Assembly: GCA_026260175.1 (NCBI GenBank)
Contig: JAKCWW010000652.1
Location: forward strand, 43,867-73,291
Origin: Reticulitermes lucifugus
Lineage: Eukaryota; Arthropoda; Insecta; Blattodea; Rhinotermitidae
Direction of reading: 5' to 3'
Length of the DNA: 29,425 nt
Shown: in pieces, positions 17,645 through 27,899 of the stretch
Layout of the letters: the number at the start of each line of letters is the position of its first letter
How positions within the stretch are numbered: the stretch's first letter is position 1
Made by a program: the position numbers and the translations under genes
The notes under the pieces: generated by a model
Database searches by the model: none
The model's input: only the letters and a program-made list of their open reading frames with translations
Told to the model about the DNA's origin: nothing

Positions 17645-18405
17645 TTTATCTTTGCATTTTTAATTTTCTCAAAACTTCGATATATCGTGGTATGCAGCCA
17701 CAATATATGAATTTCGAATACATGTAGTTCAGTTCATATCTATTAATCTTTTTTTTTACAACGATTTTATTTTATAGCTCTTTTTTTTTCTAAGGGCCCT
17801 CCCCTCCATTAGTGCCTAATTTGATAACTGCATATATTGCTGTTTCTTAGAAAACTGTATTTAAATTTGATAAATTGAACATTGCTACGGTAAGATTTAC
17901 TGCCTCCCCTTAAAGCCAAAGTGCCAATAACACCACGTCAAGTTGCAACGTTGCAGGGATGTGTTCATAACGACATGTTATGTAGTTAAAAGAGCTAAAC
18001 TAGTTTTTTATTGATTGTATATTACAATTTTTATACATTTTTAGTCATAAAATAAGTCACTTTGATACCACTTTATTGTAATAATAATAATGATAATAAT
18101 AATAGTAATCTATTATATAGATTTAAGATTTATAACTTATAAGATGCCGCTCACACAGACTAACAGTAGTACAGGGTTGTGGGAAGCATTTTGCAAGACG
18201 TGTAACGTCATCAGCCTAATAATACTAGTATTACTACTTAAAAATGGTGTCGTATTGAATTTCAGAACGAGGAATATTCATGGAGGTTACATGAGGTCTG
18301 ATCATTAAGCATTCAGACAGAATGTGGGAAAACTAAAATTTTGCAAGTAAAGGAAGAAAGGACAATTTCATTCAGGGTATGCTCCTTAATCACTTACACA
18401 CTTTA
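17645..18405. other. Intergenic AT-rich DNA with AAT microsatellite
   Basis: An imperfect (AAT)n/(GATAAT) run lies at about 18076-18110. A short frame at 18090-18308 reads through it and shows no domain. Confidence 0.55.
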
Positions 18406-18409
18406 AGAT

Positions 18410-18490
18410 TACGGTCTTATAAGATGTGGCGCCGTGTAATTTGTCAAATAGGTACCAACATTTTGGTGGTGACACGCCCCAAAAGAACGT
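18410..18490 (-). repeat. Repeat family R2, copy D
   Basis: GATGTGGCGCCGTGTAATTTG and GGTACCAACATTTTGGTGG follow the same order as other R2 copies (GTGACGCCATGTAGT...GGTATCAACGTTGCGG). Heavily diverged; ends are not clear. Confidence 0.5.
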
Positions 18491-18494
18491 AAAT

Positions 18495-20230
18495 TTACAT
18501 TCATTTTCAAAAAAACCTCAATTCTTCCCGTACACACTTGTGCCAGTGCTTTGAAGGTCCTCCAAATTACGTTTTTGTAATCACCCCGTTATATAGTGTT
18601 CAACTCTTTCCACGACACAAAATTCTGTGCCTTTAAAAGTTCTGTTACGCTATTTTAAGCTGACGTAACACAAAACATTAACATTTTTGTGATGTTTTTA
18701 ACGAAATTCTTGTTTTCTTTTTCACACCAAACCAAGTCAGCAGCCATAGATAAGCTGTTTTTCTTTCTGTTATTTCCAACTAAATGACACATTTGAGCTA
18801 CCGAATTACCACTTTGCACTAACTGAAGAGCCTTCATGACCCTCACCACTTCCGACTAGAATTTCTCCTTCCTTTACAAGACAGATGTGTTCGAAATGTC
18901 TCGCACAGAACGTTTATATATCTCTGTACGTTATATGCGTCAGCTGACAAATTTCGGTCACCATTTTTCTAATCCTGTTGTCAAATGTATCATAACGCCC
19001 ACGATTTCATTACTGAAAGGCACAGTTAAATAAGCAAAAACGCTCTATCTGTAATCTGTGACCACAAATTACTGAAGCACGTCTGTGCATGTCAAGCATG
19101 TTGATCGTGGCCGTGTCCTTAACGCTGTGCGATTTATCTCAGATATTTATTCAGTCTCGATACTTTTTGATCACACCTCTGATTAAAAAATACAGGAACT
19201 GATATGCTGTTCTTCTGTTTAATGGCAGTTATGTTCTTAGTAGATAATGTGTTTTTTGTGTGATAAAATTTTAGCTGACCATTTGATGAAACTTGTATTA
19301 TTGCCGGCAAAATCATTACATTCCCTTCTGACAGTGGCATAGTTCCGGTTGGTTATGTACAAATGTTTAGAGACGCCATATTCCCGAATCTGTTCTGTGC
19401 CGGTAGAATATGAAACAATACCAACAGATGTTATAACACCTCCCTAGAAGACTCTGATGTCCTGAGGTTAATGATAATGCACCCTTCTTGAAGCAAACCC
19501 TTTCAGAGTGATGGACTGAACTGCTGCTCAGAGCAATACTGAATGTTCGTATCTTCGCACTCACTACGTGGCTATATCGGAAGTACCTTATACTTTAAAA
19601 GACAGTCAGACGTAAATTTATGGTTACTAATTTTATGTTAAGTTCACCGTGCATCTTAGAATTAAATAGAATTAAAGAATTGAAGCTTATGATTACTAAG
19701 TTTCTGGACTTTCCTCCATCGTATAGTGTTCTGCTAGAAGAGAAACACAACATATCAGAAAGTGGATGTTTTCGTCGTCAGGTGAAGCTCTGTGTAGGCA
19801 CGTGTCACAGTGTGCAGTTACTCAGTCGCTCAGTAGTTCTTTCTATCGGACCGCAACTGATTAAATGCCGCCACACCGTTTCACCTGAGCAGTTCCATTA
19901 TCCGAAACGTAATCATTTTGTGGAATACTGGACATTGGGCTAAGTACAGAGACCAGATGATCCTAAGTGATACGATGGTCAGAACCAGATCAGATGGTCA
20001 GAATTGGTGAATACAAAGTTTTCTGAAACGTAACTTGTTAAACTAAAACGCAAAATTTAGTAAACGCACTTCAGTCTGAAGTAAACAATTCAGTTTCACG
20101 CGCCATTTAATTAGTGAAGAAATCGTCTTTCATAGGTATCGAGTTTTCTGTGTCTACCCGTCCTGGGAGAAAAAGAATTAATTTTATTATAAATGGCAGC
20201 ACAGATTTTAGCACTCGGCAGATTCCATTT
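18495..20230. other. No recognisable gene
   Basis: The frames at 18655-18849 (-), 19134-19340 (-), 19367-19564 (-) and 19620-19943 (+) show no domain that I recognise. A short motif CACCGTGCATCTT at 19645-19657 recurs elsewhere in the window. Otherwise unique-looking intergenic DNA. Confidence 0.5.
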
Positions 20231-20235
20231 CGATC

Positions 20236-20430
20236 TTTAAATCAAACAGGAAGATGGCGAATCATGTAACACTCATGGGAGGGACAACAAATGCATACAA
20301 AGTTTTTGTCGGAAAACGCGAAGAAAGAAACAAATAGGCATATGTGGATGATAATTTTAAAATGAATCTTAAGGAAATGGGACAGGAGTCGTGTAACTCA
20401 GAATATGGTCTACTGGTCGGCGTTGTATAA
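20236..20430 (+). pseudogene. LINE reverse-transcriptase C-terminal remnant
   Basis: ACAAATGCATACAAAGTTTTTGT reads as TNAYKVFV, and AAAATGAATCTTAAGGAAATGGG as KMNLKEMG, both matching the order in the remnant at 20895-21258 (DAYRVLV-like, then the DxxEVG block). The end reads NMVYWSALYKR-like out of frame. Broken frames; a dead copy, same strand as the other members of this family. Confidence 0.72.
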
Positions 20431-20689
20431 ACGTGATAGTGAGACGTCGGTTTCCATGAAATTTCTGGACTAGGAAATATTGGGGCTTAACCGTAAAAAT
20501 CAGAATTGAATTTATGAAAAAAATTAAGATCAAATTTAACTCAGGTAATGTCTGCTACCATTCGGGTCTTCCCTTTTTTTGTCCAAATACGTATCAGTAC
20601 ATACAGAACTATATTTTTTCTGTTGTTTTCTATGTGTCTTATATTTTGTGTCTCACATTGAAGAAGGGCCATTGGATGAGGGTGATTTC

Positions 20690-20891
20690 AGGCTTCCGCC
20701 GCGGTGTAAATGAGATCTTCGCTCTTCTGGGATGTTACGCAGCGTAGATTGGTGGTTAAGTACCGACGTTTAGGGACAACCTATCGGTCCTATCTTCAAG
20801 GGTACATTAAAGATTGAACCGACAAGTTGTCCCAAAACGTTGGTAACTACCAATCTGTGTTGCGTAACATCCCAGAACAGCGAAGATCTCA
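20690..20891. repeat. Repeat family R3 foldback (inverted copies)
   Basis: Arms 20711-20780 and 20826-20891 are inverted to each other over about 66-70 nt with scattered mismatches, separated by 45 nt. The left copy extends to 20690 and matches 13515-13643. On the minus strand the left arm reads TTGAAGA, then GGAC/GTCC stem II, then TAAA where GAAA is expected. On the + strand the right arm reads TTGTCCCAAAACG. Both are decayed versions of the hammerhead-like core. The foldback abuts a LINE remnant. Confidence 0.8.
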
Positions 20892-20894
20892 TAG

Positions 20895-21258
20895 CATGAG
20901 GGTGTTTTAGAATAGGGTGCTGAGGAAGATAAGCGGGTCTAGGAGGGAAGAGGTAATAGGAGACTGGAGGAGACTGCATAATGAGGAACTTCATGATCTG
21001 CACTCAAAACCAAACTTTATATGAGTGATCATATCAAGGAGAAGGTAATTGGTGTGGCGTTTAGCACGTATGGGGAGAGAAGAGATGCATACAGGGTTTT
21101 GGTGGGGAAACCAGAAGGAAAAGGACTAATTGAAATACCTAGGCATACGTGGGAGTATAATACTAATATGGATGTTCAAGAAGTGGGATGACGGCACATG
21201 GGCTAGATTGATCTGACTCAGGACAGGGACACGTGGCGAACTCTGGTGAACACGGTTT
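20895..21258 (+). pseudogene. LINE reverse-transcriptase C-terminal remnant (longest copy)
   Basis: The + strand, with frame shifts, reads RVLRKISGSRREEVIGDW, RRLHNEELHDLHSKPNFI, LARMGR and then blocks like DAYRVLVGKPEGK and QDRDTWRTLVNTV. These are the post-catalytic segments of a non-LTR retrotransposon reverse transcriptase. Several frame changes and stops are needed to follow it, so it is a pseudogene. Three shorter relatives lie at 8395-9295, 20236-20430 and 23535-23650, all on the + strand. Clade not determined. Confidence 0.85.
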
Positions 21259-21259
21259 C

Positions 21260-21685
21260 GTCGAATTAATTGCGTGATGCCAGATGGCTTGTTTTCACCT
21301 TGTTTATACCTATAGAAGAAACAAGCAGACATGGGATTGTTGAAAGGAGTAGGAGAAGAAAAGGACGTAACCAGACACAATCATTCAGAAATGGAGACAT
21401 AATCGTGACACGTGGCTTATGCCCAGGTATCAACAAGCCACTCTTCTGGTCATTCGAGTCGAGTGGAATACCAAGGCCGACATGGTGAAACCTCTGAATT
21501 TGTTAATATTGTCTGCAGCTCTGTATTGTGATTTGCCAAGTTATGGAACAGCAAATTGGAATGAAAACGCCTAAAGAGCCCAAATTCTATCCCAATTTAA
21601 CAAGTCATTCTTATAGTTACGGATACTTACGTCAGGTGTCAGTGATTACCGAAAACAATCCGACGTTATGTAGCAGTAAGTGTGG
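21260..21685. other. No recognisable feature
   Basis: Overlapping short frames at 21126-21380 (-) and 21270-21488 (+) without recognisable domains. Unique within the window. Confidence 0.5.
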
Positions 21686-21689
21686 AGGG

Positions 21690-21858
21690 CACTACAGCCG
21701 GTAGTAGGTACAGCGGCTGGAGAGTGAGGCCGATCACTAACATCCGTCTAGTGGCAAGGTGAAAAAATCGTGGGGCTGAAGCTTTCACCACCCTCTACGC
21801 CTTAATTGCGTGGTAGGCCTACTTAATTAAGCACAGGGAAATCTTTACCTTTACCATA
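21690..21858 (+). mobile_element. SINE remnant with CTTTACC tail
   Basis: CCGTCTAGTGGCAAGGTGAA, then CACCACCCTCTACGCCTT and the tail ATCTTTACCTTTACC match, in order, the SINE copies at 27030-27105 and 28897-29001. The region upstream (CCGGTAGTAGGTACAGCGG) may belong to its head. No target-site duplication found. Confidence 0.7.
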
Positions 21859-21869
21859 TAAACTTTGTT

Positions 21870-22425
21870 GGCCTAAAGGTAACTTGATCGGTGATGGGTT
21901 GCAGTTTCTTTCTTCATCAGTAGCTATGAAAAGGGAACGAATTGTTTTGTGCACCCTGTACTCACATTCGTTTATTGAAGCGAGTCACGGTGAAGAACTA
22001 ATGAATGTTCGCGCGGACATCGCATCCATTTCAAGATGTCACTGTCCATCATGCAGTTCGCGGGCCCTATTCTTGTGCAAACTTCAAACTGTCCATGGCA
22101 TTTAGATGTCCCTGCTGTGCCCAGCATGTTAAAACAAACATATGAGTCTTCCGAAGGTAACATTCTAGTCTGTGCTGAGTTTTTATGTCCGTCTAGGCGA
22201 ATAACAGTTTTGAAGCTTAAAATGACCCATAGCAGTCTTCTTTTCGAAATACTGCCTACCCACCATTCATAATCATTTCATGTACTAAATTTTATAATCG
22301 AAAAGTTATCTGTAAATAACCTAAAAATAAATATCTTAGCAGATTTGTCATGTTAGTACACCTGGGGCACTTCTAGCACTTTCGTATCGAAAGTAAAAAA
22401 AAAATCGCCTACGAGTTTCGCTGTG
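21870..22425. other. No recognisable gene
   Basis: Frames at 21884-22105 (+), 21972-22163 (-) and 22036-22272 (+) overlap and show no domain. No repeat match seen. Confidence 0.5.
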
Positions 22426-22429
22426 TAAG

Positions 22430-22640
22430 CTGTAACTGGATAACCAGTAGACGAATTTTCATCGAATTTGATATTTCACTTCCTCGAACGTATCATAAAT
22501 AATTTCGACTTTACATAGAATCGGAAAAAAAAGTAGCGGACATTTTACACGAAGACTTACTGGCGTTCCTGCGCGCTTCTGGGATGTAAATCGCTGAATA
22601 TTTATCGGAACAGAAAAATATTTCTGCCCAAATTGCGGAG
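22430..22640 (+). repeat. Interspersed repeat R1, copy 3
   Basis: GACGAATTTTCATCGAATTTG, GCGGACATTTTACACGAAG and TGCGCGCTTCTGGGA correspond in order to the R1 copies at 24380-24632 and 12150-12370. Confidence 0.7.
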
Positions 22641-22644
22641 AGAA

Positions 22645-23530
22645 ATAAAACGAAACACATTTTATGTGTACTGTAGTCCTCCGTATGTACTACGGCTTTC
22701 TAGATAAATAAAAGAGTAAAGACGCACATTTCCTAACTTCTCTGTATGTTGTGAAATATTAACGATTACCAGTTATGATAGTTTTAATATTAGGTTGTCA
22801 GTTCTGGGAGAAACATCTTCTACTGCTCAAATAAATAATCTGCAGATTTACGTATGGGACTTTCATCTGTGCTAGGAACTGAATGATCTAGAACTTGAAG
22901 CAATCAAGGCGACTGAACTAAATAAACTGTTGACGGTGACCAGCGTCGTCAGTCCGGAACATAATTATCTTACGCTGATGACGTAGGCAGGTCCGGTCTC
23001 CGACACAACGGACATGATGTTCCGAATTCACACGGCTGGTCAGTCCCCCACGAATATTTTATCATACTGAAAAATAACCTTCATAATTCTTAACGGATTA
23101 AAAATTAATTTTCCAGTCTATACCAACAAAATTCTGCAATGGTCGTTTCTTCTTTTATGTCTGTCCAATTTTTTTTTATTTACACAAAACTAAAATTGAA
23201 TTTTCTGGAGACAACAGACCATAGCTGAATTACATACATATAAATCATACAATTAACTGCAGTTATAGACTTTCCCTTAGGTATGTAAAAATCAGTATTA
23301 TTTGCTTTCTTGAAACTGTTCCTGCAGAATCAGGTTATTGTGAAACTCGAAAAAAAGTGCTGTGCCATTGAGCGCTGTGACAGGCCCGAATGCCTAATGT
23401 TTGTGACAAATCGTGTACGCGAACGGCAGCAGTGAAACTTATGAAAATTTGGAACGCCTTTGTCATGACATCAATGGTATATTCTAAAAAAACGAAGGTC
23501 AGTAGTGTTGTTATGGTAGTGACATTTAGG
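22645..23530. other. No recognisable gene
   Basis: AT-rich DNA with no recognised repeat. The frame at 23335-23631 (-) overlaps a LINE remnant on the other strand. Confidence 0.5.
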
Positions 23531-24157
23531 AGATCCAGTGGGCTTCGCATATGGCAACGATAGAGAAGAAAGGAATGCATACAGAATTTTGATGAGAAAC
23601 CACTTGTAAGACCGAAGAGTTGAGAAGTCATAATTAAGATGTGTCTTACAGAGAAAGGTTGTTGGGATGACAGGTGTATATATGGTATCTCTGGTATTAA
23701 CAGATTTTACTATCATGATGTTAGTTTCTACTAAGGGGTTAATAAACCTTGAGGGTGCAAAATTTGTCCGACTGCCCCAAGCTACACAGATCACTAGGCC
23801 TATTAGATGGAATCTGAGTGCTGAGGGCAAGTGGCCACAACAGACCGCTGTAAGACACTCTCTTGGATGAACTACGCCATCGTGTGATATGCTTGCAACG
23901 TTATACGTATCTAAATTTGGAGAGTCAGCTTTTCCGGACATTTGCTGGCCATAGCGTTTGGCTTCAGAACTACGGTAAGTGCTGGGAATGTGGAGGCATA
24001 GGGACGTGGGACTCAGTGAGGCTTGCACGTCAAGCCGATGCGCGTTTGAGACCCCTAACGCATTCCGGTGGGCTCCTGCTGCTTTTCTTAAGCGACGAGG
24101 AAGCCGCCCAGAGTCAGAACTGCTGACGTAAATATACAGAAGTGACGTACATTTCAA
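23471..24157 (-). other. Unrecognised 228-codon open frame (longest in window)
   Basis: The frame starts MKCTSLLYIYVSSSDSGRL and ends TTDLRFFRIYH. I see no zinc finger, catalytic motif, signal peptide or clear membrane segment; a moderately hydrophobic stretch lies near LRFHLIGLVICVAWG. Its last third is antisense to the LINE remnant at 23535-23650, so that part cannot be original coding sequence. The + strand also has open frames here (23667-23870 and 23863-24126), as expected for locally stop-poor, GC-richer DNA. It may be antisense to decayed transposon coding sequence. Low confidence that it is a gene. Confidence 0.15.
23535..23650 (+). pseudogene. LINE reverse-transcriptase remnant, short
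   Basis: GGCTTCGCATATGGCAACG reads GLRIWQR and GAAGAAAGGAATGCATACAG reads EERNAYR followed by ILMRN, matching the ARMGxxRNAYRVLVG segment of the other copies in this window. Only about 40 codons remain, with stops. Confidence 0.65.
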
Positions 24158-24810
24158 GTAAAACCTTTAGACTTGACATGGCTTGAAGTGAGGTCGCTAA
24201 GCGTGTCTTGACTCGACTCGACGCGAGGCATGGCCCGGACTTAAAGTGAGCTCTCTAGTCGTGATGTGACTTTAAGTGAACTATTTCTTAGGCACTTTCG
24301 CATTAGTCGCCAAAAGCGCCTATTACCTTTGATACATCCGTCGGTCTGTCCACATGTATCAGCACAGTTCCCACTGGACGTATTTACGTGAAATTTGATA
24401 CTGGGGACTTTCATGAAAGTCTGTCGAGAAATTCCAAATTTGTTTAAAATCGGGGAAGAAATATCTGACATTTTACATGAATACCTAAGTACGTTTTATT
24501 GTTGCCGGAGATATTAAATCGCCGTAGAAGCTCTCTCTTATACTGATATGTCGTCATACTGGTAAGATAGCCGAGAAGGTATAAACATTACGCGAACGCG
24601 CCACAATTTTACGTTATACGTACATTGCCTCTCTTGCTATGACCTGACATCTTTAATCATGAGTCAGATCTGAAGTGAGGCCGTTAATTATGACCTGACG
24701 CAAAGTGAGCCTTTTAGTCATGACCTGACTTGAAGTGTAGCCTTTAAGGGCGCCCTTTAATCGTGATATGACGTGAAGTGAGGCCTTTAATCACGACCCA
24801 ACTTTAAGAA
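24150..24810. repeat. About 28-bp minisatellite interrupted by repeat R1
   Basis: Units like TTTAATCATGACCTGAC-TTGAAGTGAGGCC recur on both sides (24150-24290 and 24640-24810): for example GGCTTGAAGTGAGGTCGC and CTTAAAGTGAGCTCTCTAG on the left; CTGAAGTGAGGCCGTTAAT and CGTGAAGTGAGGCCTTTAAT on the right. The middle 24296-24632 is foreign and contains R1. The array is degenerate, so unit limits vary. Confidence 0.82.
24380..24632 (+). repeat. Interspersed repeat R1, copy 4, inside a minisatellite
   Basis: GGACGTATTTACGTGAAATTTGATA, read as GGACGTATTTACG plus TGAAATTTGATA, opens the aligned part; it closes with TTACGCGAACGCGCCACA and TTACGTTATACGTACATTGC, nearly identical to 7533-7580. The insert occupies about 24296-24632 if the TGTCCAC-type leader is included. 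Confidence 0.75.
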
Positions 24811-24819
24811 CCCCCCTGC

Positions 24820-25235
24820 GTGCAGTGACACAGTTTTGCAAACAGTGAATCAACTTCCAATAATCGGTATCAAGATGTCAAGCTTTTAAAAATTCCAACT
24901 TGCAGTTTAGTGTTTCGCCACATGTGCTTCCATTTTTATTCTCCTGGACATATACAGACAGACAGGTTCTGTGCCAACCAGAAAATACAAAAAAACCGTC
25001 CATAAACTTAAGGAACAGTGTAGGAAAAAATGGACTGGATCAAACGTTCTTTCGCTATGGTCCAGTGGCGGGCTTTTTTGAATACGACAATGGCTTCGGG
25101 TTTCATAAAAGGCTGGGAAGGTATGGACTGGCGAGCTAAACATCTCAAGGCGACGTATTCTGTGTGGAGTTAGTTCAAAATTTAGAAACATAATGAAACT
25201 TGATTCTAATATATTTTTATAGAACTAAGGAATGT
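24820..25235. other. No recognisable gene
   Basis: Overlapping frames at 24900-25139 (+) and 24907-25191 (-) show no domain. No repeat recognised. Confidence 0.5.
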
Positions 25236-25239
25236 ATAT

Positions 25240-25320
25240 TGGGAAGGTCCTGGGTTCAGACCCTGGGGCAGATTATCCTTCCCTCAATTCGTCGGGGCAA
25301 ATTTCGCTTTTTTAACAACC
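25240..25320 (+). mobile_element. Possible SINE head fragment (B-box only)
   Basis: GGGTTCAGACCC (25252-25263) resembles a pol III B box and lies in the context GGAAGGTCC...TGGGGCAG, as in tRNA-derived SINE heads, including the degenerate one at 28712-28780. No A box is visible upstream, so it is truncated or coincidental. Confidence 0.4.
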
Positions 25321-25324
25321 TTTG

Positions 25325-26690
25325 GAGTTCATTTTTCATCCTGTCATTCGACGTGGTATAGTCAGAGTTGCTAATGCTGTCGTTAAATGAATTACAAGAA
25401 AGAAATTGCCAATTTCGTGTTTATTTAACTACGCTTTTACTACTACGTGGTTATATCATGTCAAGGTTTAACGTACAGTATACAGTTCTTACATTGGCAT
25501 TAGTTAAAAGAAATATCGAAAATCACTACTTATCTGTGCGTATGTAGTAACGGTAATGAATTCGTCTTTCGTAACTATTGTACATAATAGCTTAGAATCA
25601 AAATTTTCCGTTGCCAATGAATTTTGTTTTATTTTCGAGATGTTGCCAACTGGTTGGACATTTGCAGCACAAGGATACTGTGAGGAATGGCTACTGACGG
25701 GCAAACCTTCAAGGATAAATGGAGAGGCGGAGCCTGTGCATGCGGGGCACTCCGCCATGACAAATGTTTCTGTCAGGATTAGAATTCGTTATCAATACGG
25801 AAATAGTGTTTGGCCTCGGATTATGTTCATCCTCATCAAACATTAATCACGCGACCACCCACATGGAGGATAAGATTCCATGCGGCCAGTAGGAACCGTA
25901 GGCTGCCGAGGTACTAACGCCAGTGGCAATTAATCTAATGACACCGACACATTCTTATCGTGACTGGTGCGCGTTATATCCTCTGAAGACACTCACAAAC
26001 TACCCATAAATAAGTTAATAAAATGCGCACTTCCAGTATAATTACACATCCTATTAATCTTTACGTTGAATCCTTCCTGCAGCAGGCTATCTTCTTGTTA
26101 ACAAATGAATTAGATTTGCATTTATATCATCCAACATATAAGGAATTGGCTTTGAAAATATATGGTTTGTGTTCTCGTTAAGATAATTCGTGCATGTGAT
26201 GTATTTCTATACTGTTGGTAAAAAGCCGAAAGGACGTAACCAGCACAAGATTGCCATTAGTTCTGTTACAAGAATAAAGCGAGCCATTCACAGACGATTA
26301 TGTCCGCCTCGGTAAGCGGTCGGACTGGAACGGGGGGAGGGGAGTGTCCGGCTTCCTCTGTGTCAGAAACTCGCATTGAACCATGACACGGACGTGACGC
26401 ATCTGATTGTTTACCTGACATTTTAGCCGGGTTTCCTTCCGTTTAAGGGAAGATAGTTGATATCAAACGCTGGCGATGTGTGTGTGTGTGTGTGTCCTTT
26501 TAAACTTTCGGACCATTTTACCATATTCGCAAAGCTTCGCCTATTGTTAAATCTCCTGCCTATAATAACATAGCTGACGCGCGAACTTGCGAGATTGGAG
26601 CGACTTGATTTAGTGTCCTAAAATGATGTATTATAAAAATATTTTAAAATGACTTTAGATAATTCTTTCGCAAAAGTAAAGGCAAATTTG
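25325..26690. other. No recognisable gene; (TG)n at 26477-26495
   Basis: The frame at 25556-25846 (+) and its antisense show no domain. A G-rich patch (GGAACGGGGGGAGGGG) lies near 26327-26342 and a (TG)n microsatellite at 26477-26495. The block 26285-26460 looks repeat-derived but has no partner in this window. Confidence 0.5.
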
Positions 26691-26696
26691 TTCCTA

Positions 26697-26775
26697 TGCA
26701 AGCCATGAAGGTACATGGGGGAGTTGAGGTATAGCTCTACTCTTTCTTAACCTTGATCCTAAATGGAGATGGAGT
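26697..26775 (-). mobile_element. SINE 3' fragment, minus strand
   Basis: The minus strand reads CACTCCATCTCCATTTAGG, GGTTAAGAAAGAGTAGAGC and TATACCTCAACTCCCCCATG, matching 27020-27100 and 28897-28970 in order. Only the 3' body is present. Confidence 0.8.
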
Positions 26776-26847
26776 GTTGAATGTAAAATATTAATATGGC
26801 GGTCTTGCAGAGCTTTCTTTAGCCATCGGTGAATACCGTAATTTTTA

Positions 26848-27105
26848 TAGTGACTAGGCTACAGGGTGGCAGAGGAAACGTGGCTCGATTCCCGATAGAA
26901 GCAGACGATTTTTCTTTCCTGCAAAACGTTCGAACTGCCTCAAAACCTCAATCAGCCTCATATTCGGTGGGTAGCGGGGCTTGTTTCCTGCGGGGTAAAG
27001 CGGCCGGGGCGTGTGCTGTCCACTCACCTCCATCTAGTGCTAAGCTTAATAAAGAGTAAAGCTATACCTCGACTCCCCCATATGCCTTCAAGGTCTGCTC
27101 ATTAC
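26848..27105 (+). mobile_element. tRNA-derived SINE with head and body
   Basis: A-box-like TAGGCTACAGGG (26855-26866) and B-box-like GGCTCGATTCCC (26882-26893) form a tRNA-like head. The body contains GGTAAAGCGGCCGGGGC, CTCACCTCCATCTAGTGC, TAAAGCTATACCTCGACTCC and CATATGCCTTCAAGG. It shares the 3' body with 26697-26775, 28897-29001 and 21690-21858. The CTTTACC tail seen in two relatives is missing, so the 3' end is truncated or diverged. The spacing between boxes is short, so the A box is the less certain part. Confidence 0.78.
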
Positions 27106-27289
27106 AGAAGTGCGCTTTACGAGTTCCGTCCCGAATTCTGTTTATTTAGTGACACAGCCAGTAGCTCAGAATATACGCGCGCGAGATCGTTGTAAACCTC
27201 AAAATTTCTGGGGCAAATGGCTGAGGAATATCAGAACGTCAATTACGTGAAATATACAAAGCATATTTTTATCCTTGAAGTGGGATGGG

Positions 27290-27715
27290 GTGAGACTCAG
27301 TTTTTCGGCACTGGAGCTTATTGTACCTGCCGCATCAGTGGGGTTAGACTCAGTTCTTTGGCACTGCAGCTTATCGTACCAGCCACAGCAGTCAGGCTCT
27401 CAGCAGTCTATTGCAGTACCAGCCGTAGCAGTGGGTCCTTTGACACTGCTGCCTAGTACCAAGTATAGCAGTGGGGTCAACTGAGTCCTTGGGCACTGCA
27501 GCCTAGCACGAAGTGTAGCTGTGGGGACTGACTGAGTCCTTGGGCACTGCAGCCTAGCACGAATTGTAGCTGTGGGGACTGACTGAGTCCTTGGGCACTG
27601 CAGCCTAGCACGAAGTGTAACTGTGGGGACTGACTGAGTACTTGGGCACTGCAGCCTAGCACGAAGTGTAGCTGTGGGGACTGACTGAGTCCTTGGGCAC
27701 TGCTATCTATTCTGT
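27290..27715. repeat. 51-bp minisatellite
   Basis: CTGAGTCCTTGGGCACTGC starts at 27481, 27532, 27583, 27634 (with one change) and 27685, an exact 51-bp period. Upstream from about 27290 there are older, shorter and more diverged units (GACTCAGTTCTTTGGCACTG). Since 51 is divisible by three, the minus strand stays open and gives a 17-residue repeat, SAQGLSQSPQLHFVLGC. The frame continues into the neighbouring SINE, so it is not a gene. Confidence 0.95.
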
Positions 27716-27739
27716 CAGCCCTTGTTTTTAATATGGTAC

Positions 27740-27895
27740 ATGGAATGATGGAATGACGACTGACAGGAGAATACCAAAGTGGTCGGAAAAGAAAGTTATC
27801 CCAGTGCCACTTCATCCACCACACATCCACGTTAACAGTTGTGGGTCTGAAAGAATGTCTTCGAGATGAGAAATACCTCAGCCATGGAGTATCGT
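27740..27895 (-). mobile_element. tRNA-derived SINE copy 3 (minus strand)
   Basis: ACTGACAGGAGAATACCAAAG, CCCAGTGCCACTTCATCCACC and CCTCAGCCATGG correspond in order to 16738-16871. The A box survives on the minus strand (CCATGGCTGAGG); the B box is lost through substitutions and small gaps. No target-site duplication seen, so this is an old copy. Confidence 0.8.
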
Positions 27896-27899
27896 CAGT

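Noticed and set aside
22970..23000. CTGATGACGTAGGCAGG as a hammerhead core
   Set aside because: No GAAA or complementary stem follows.
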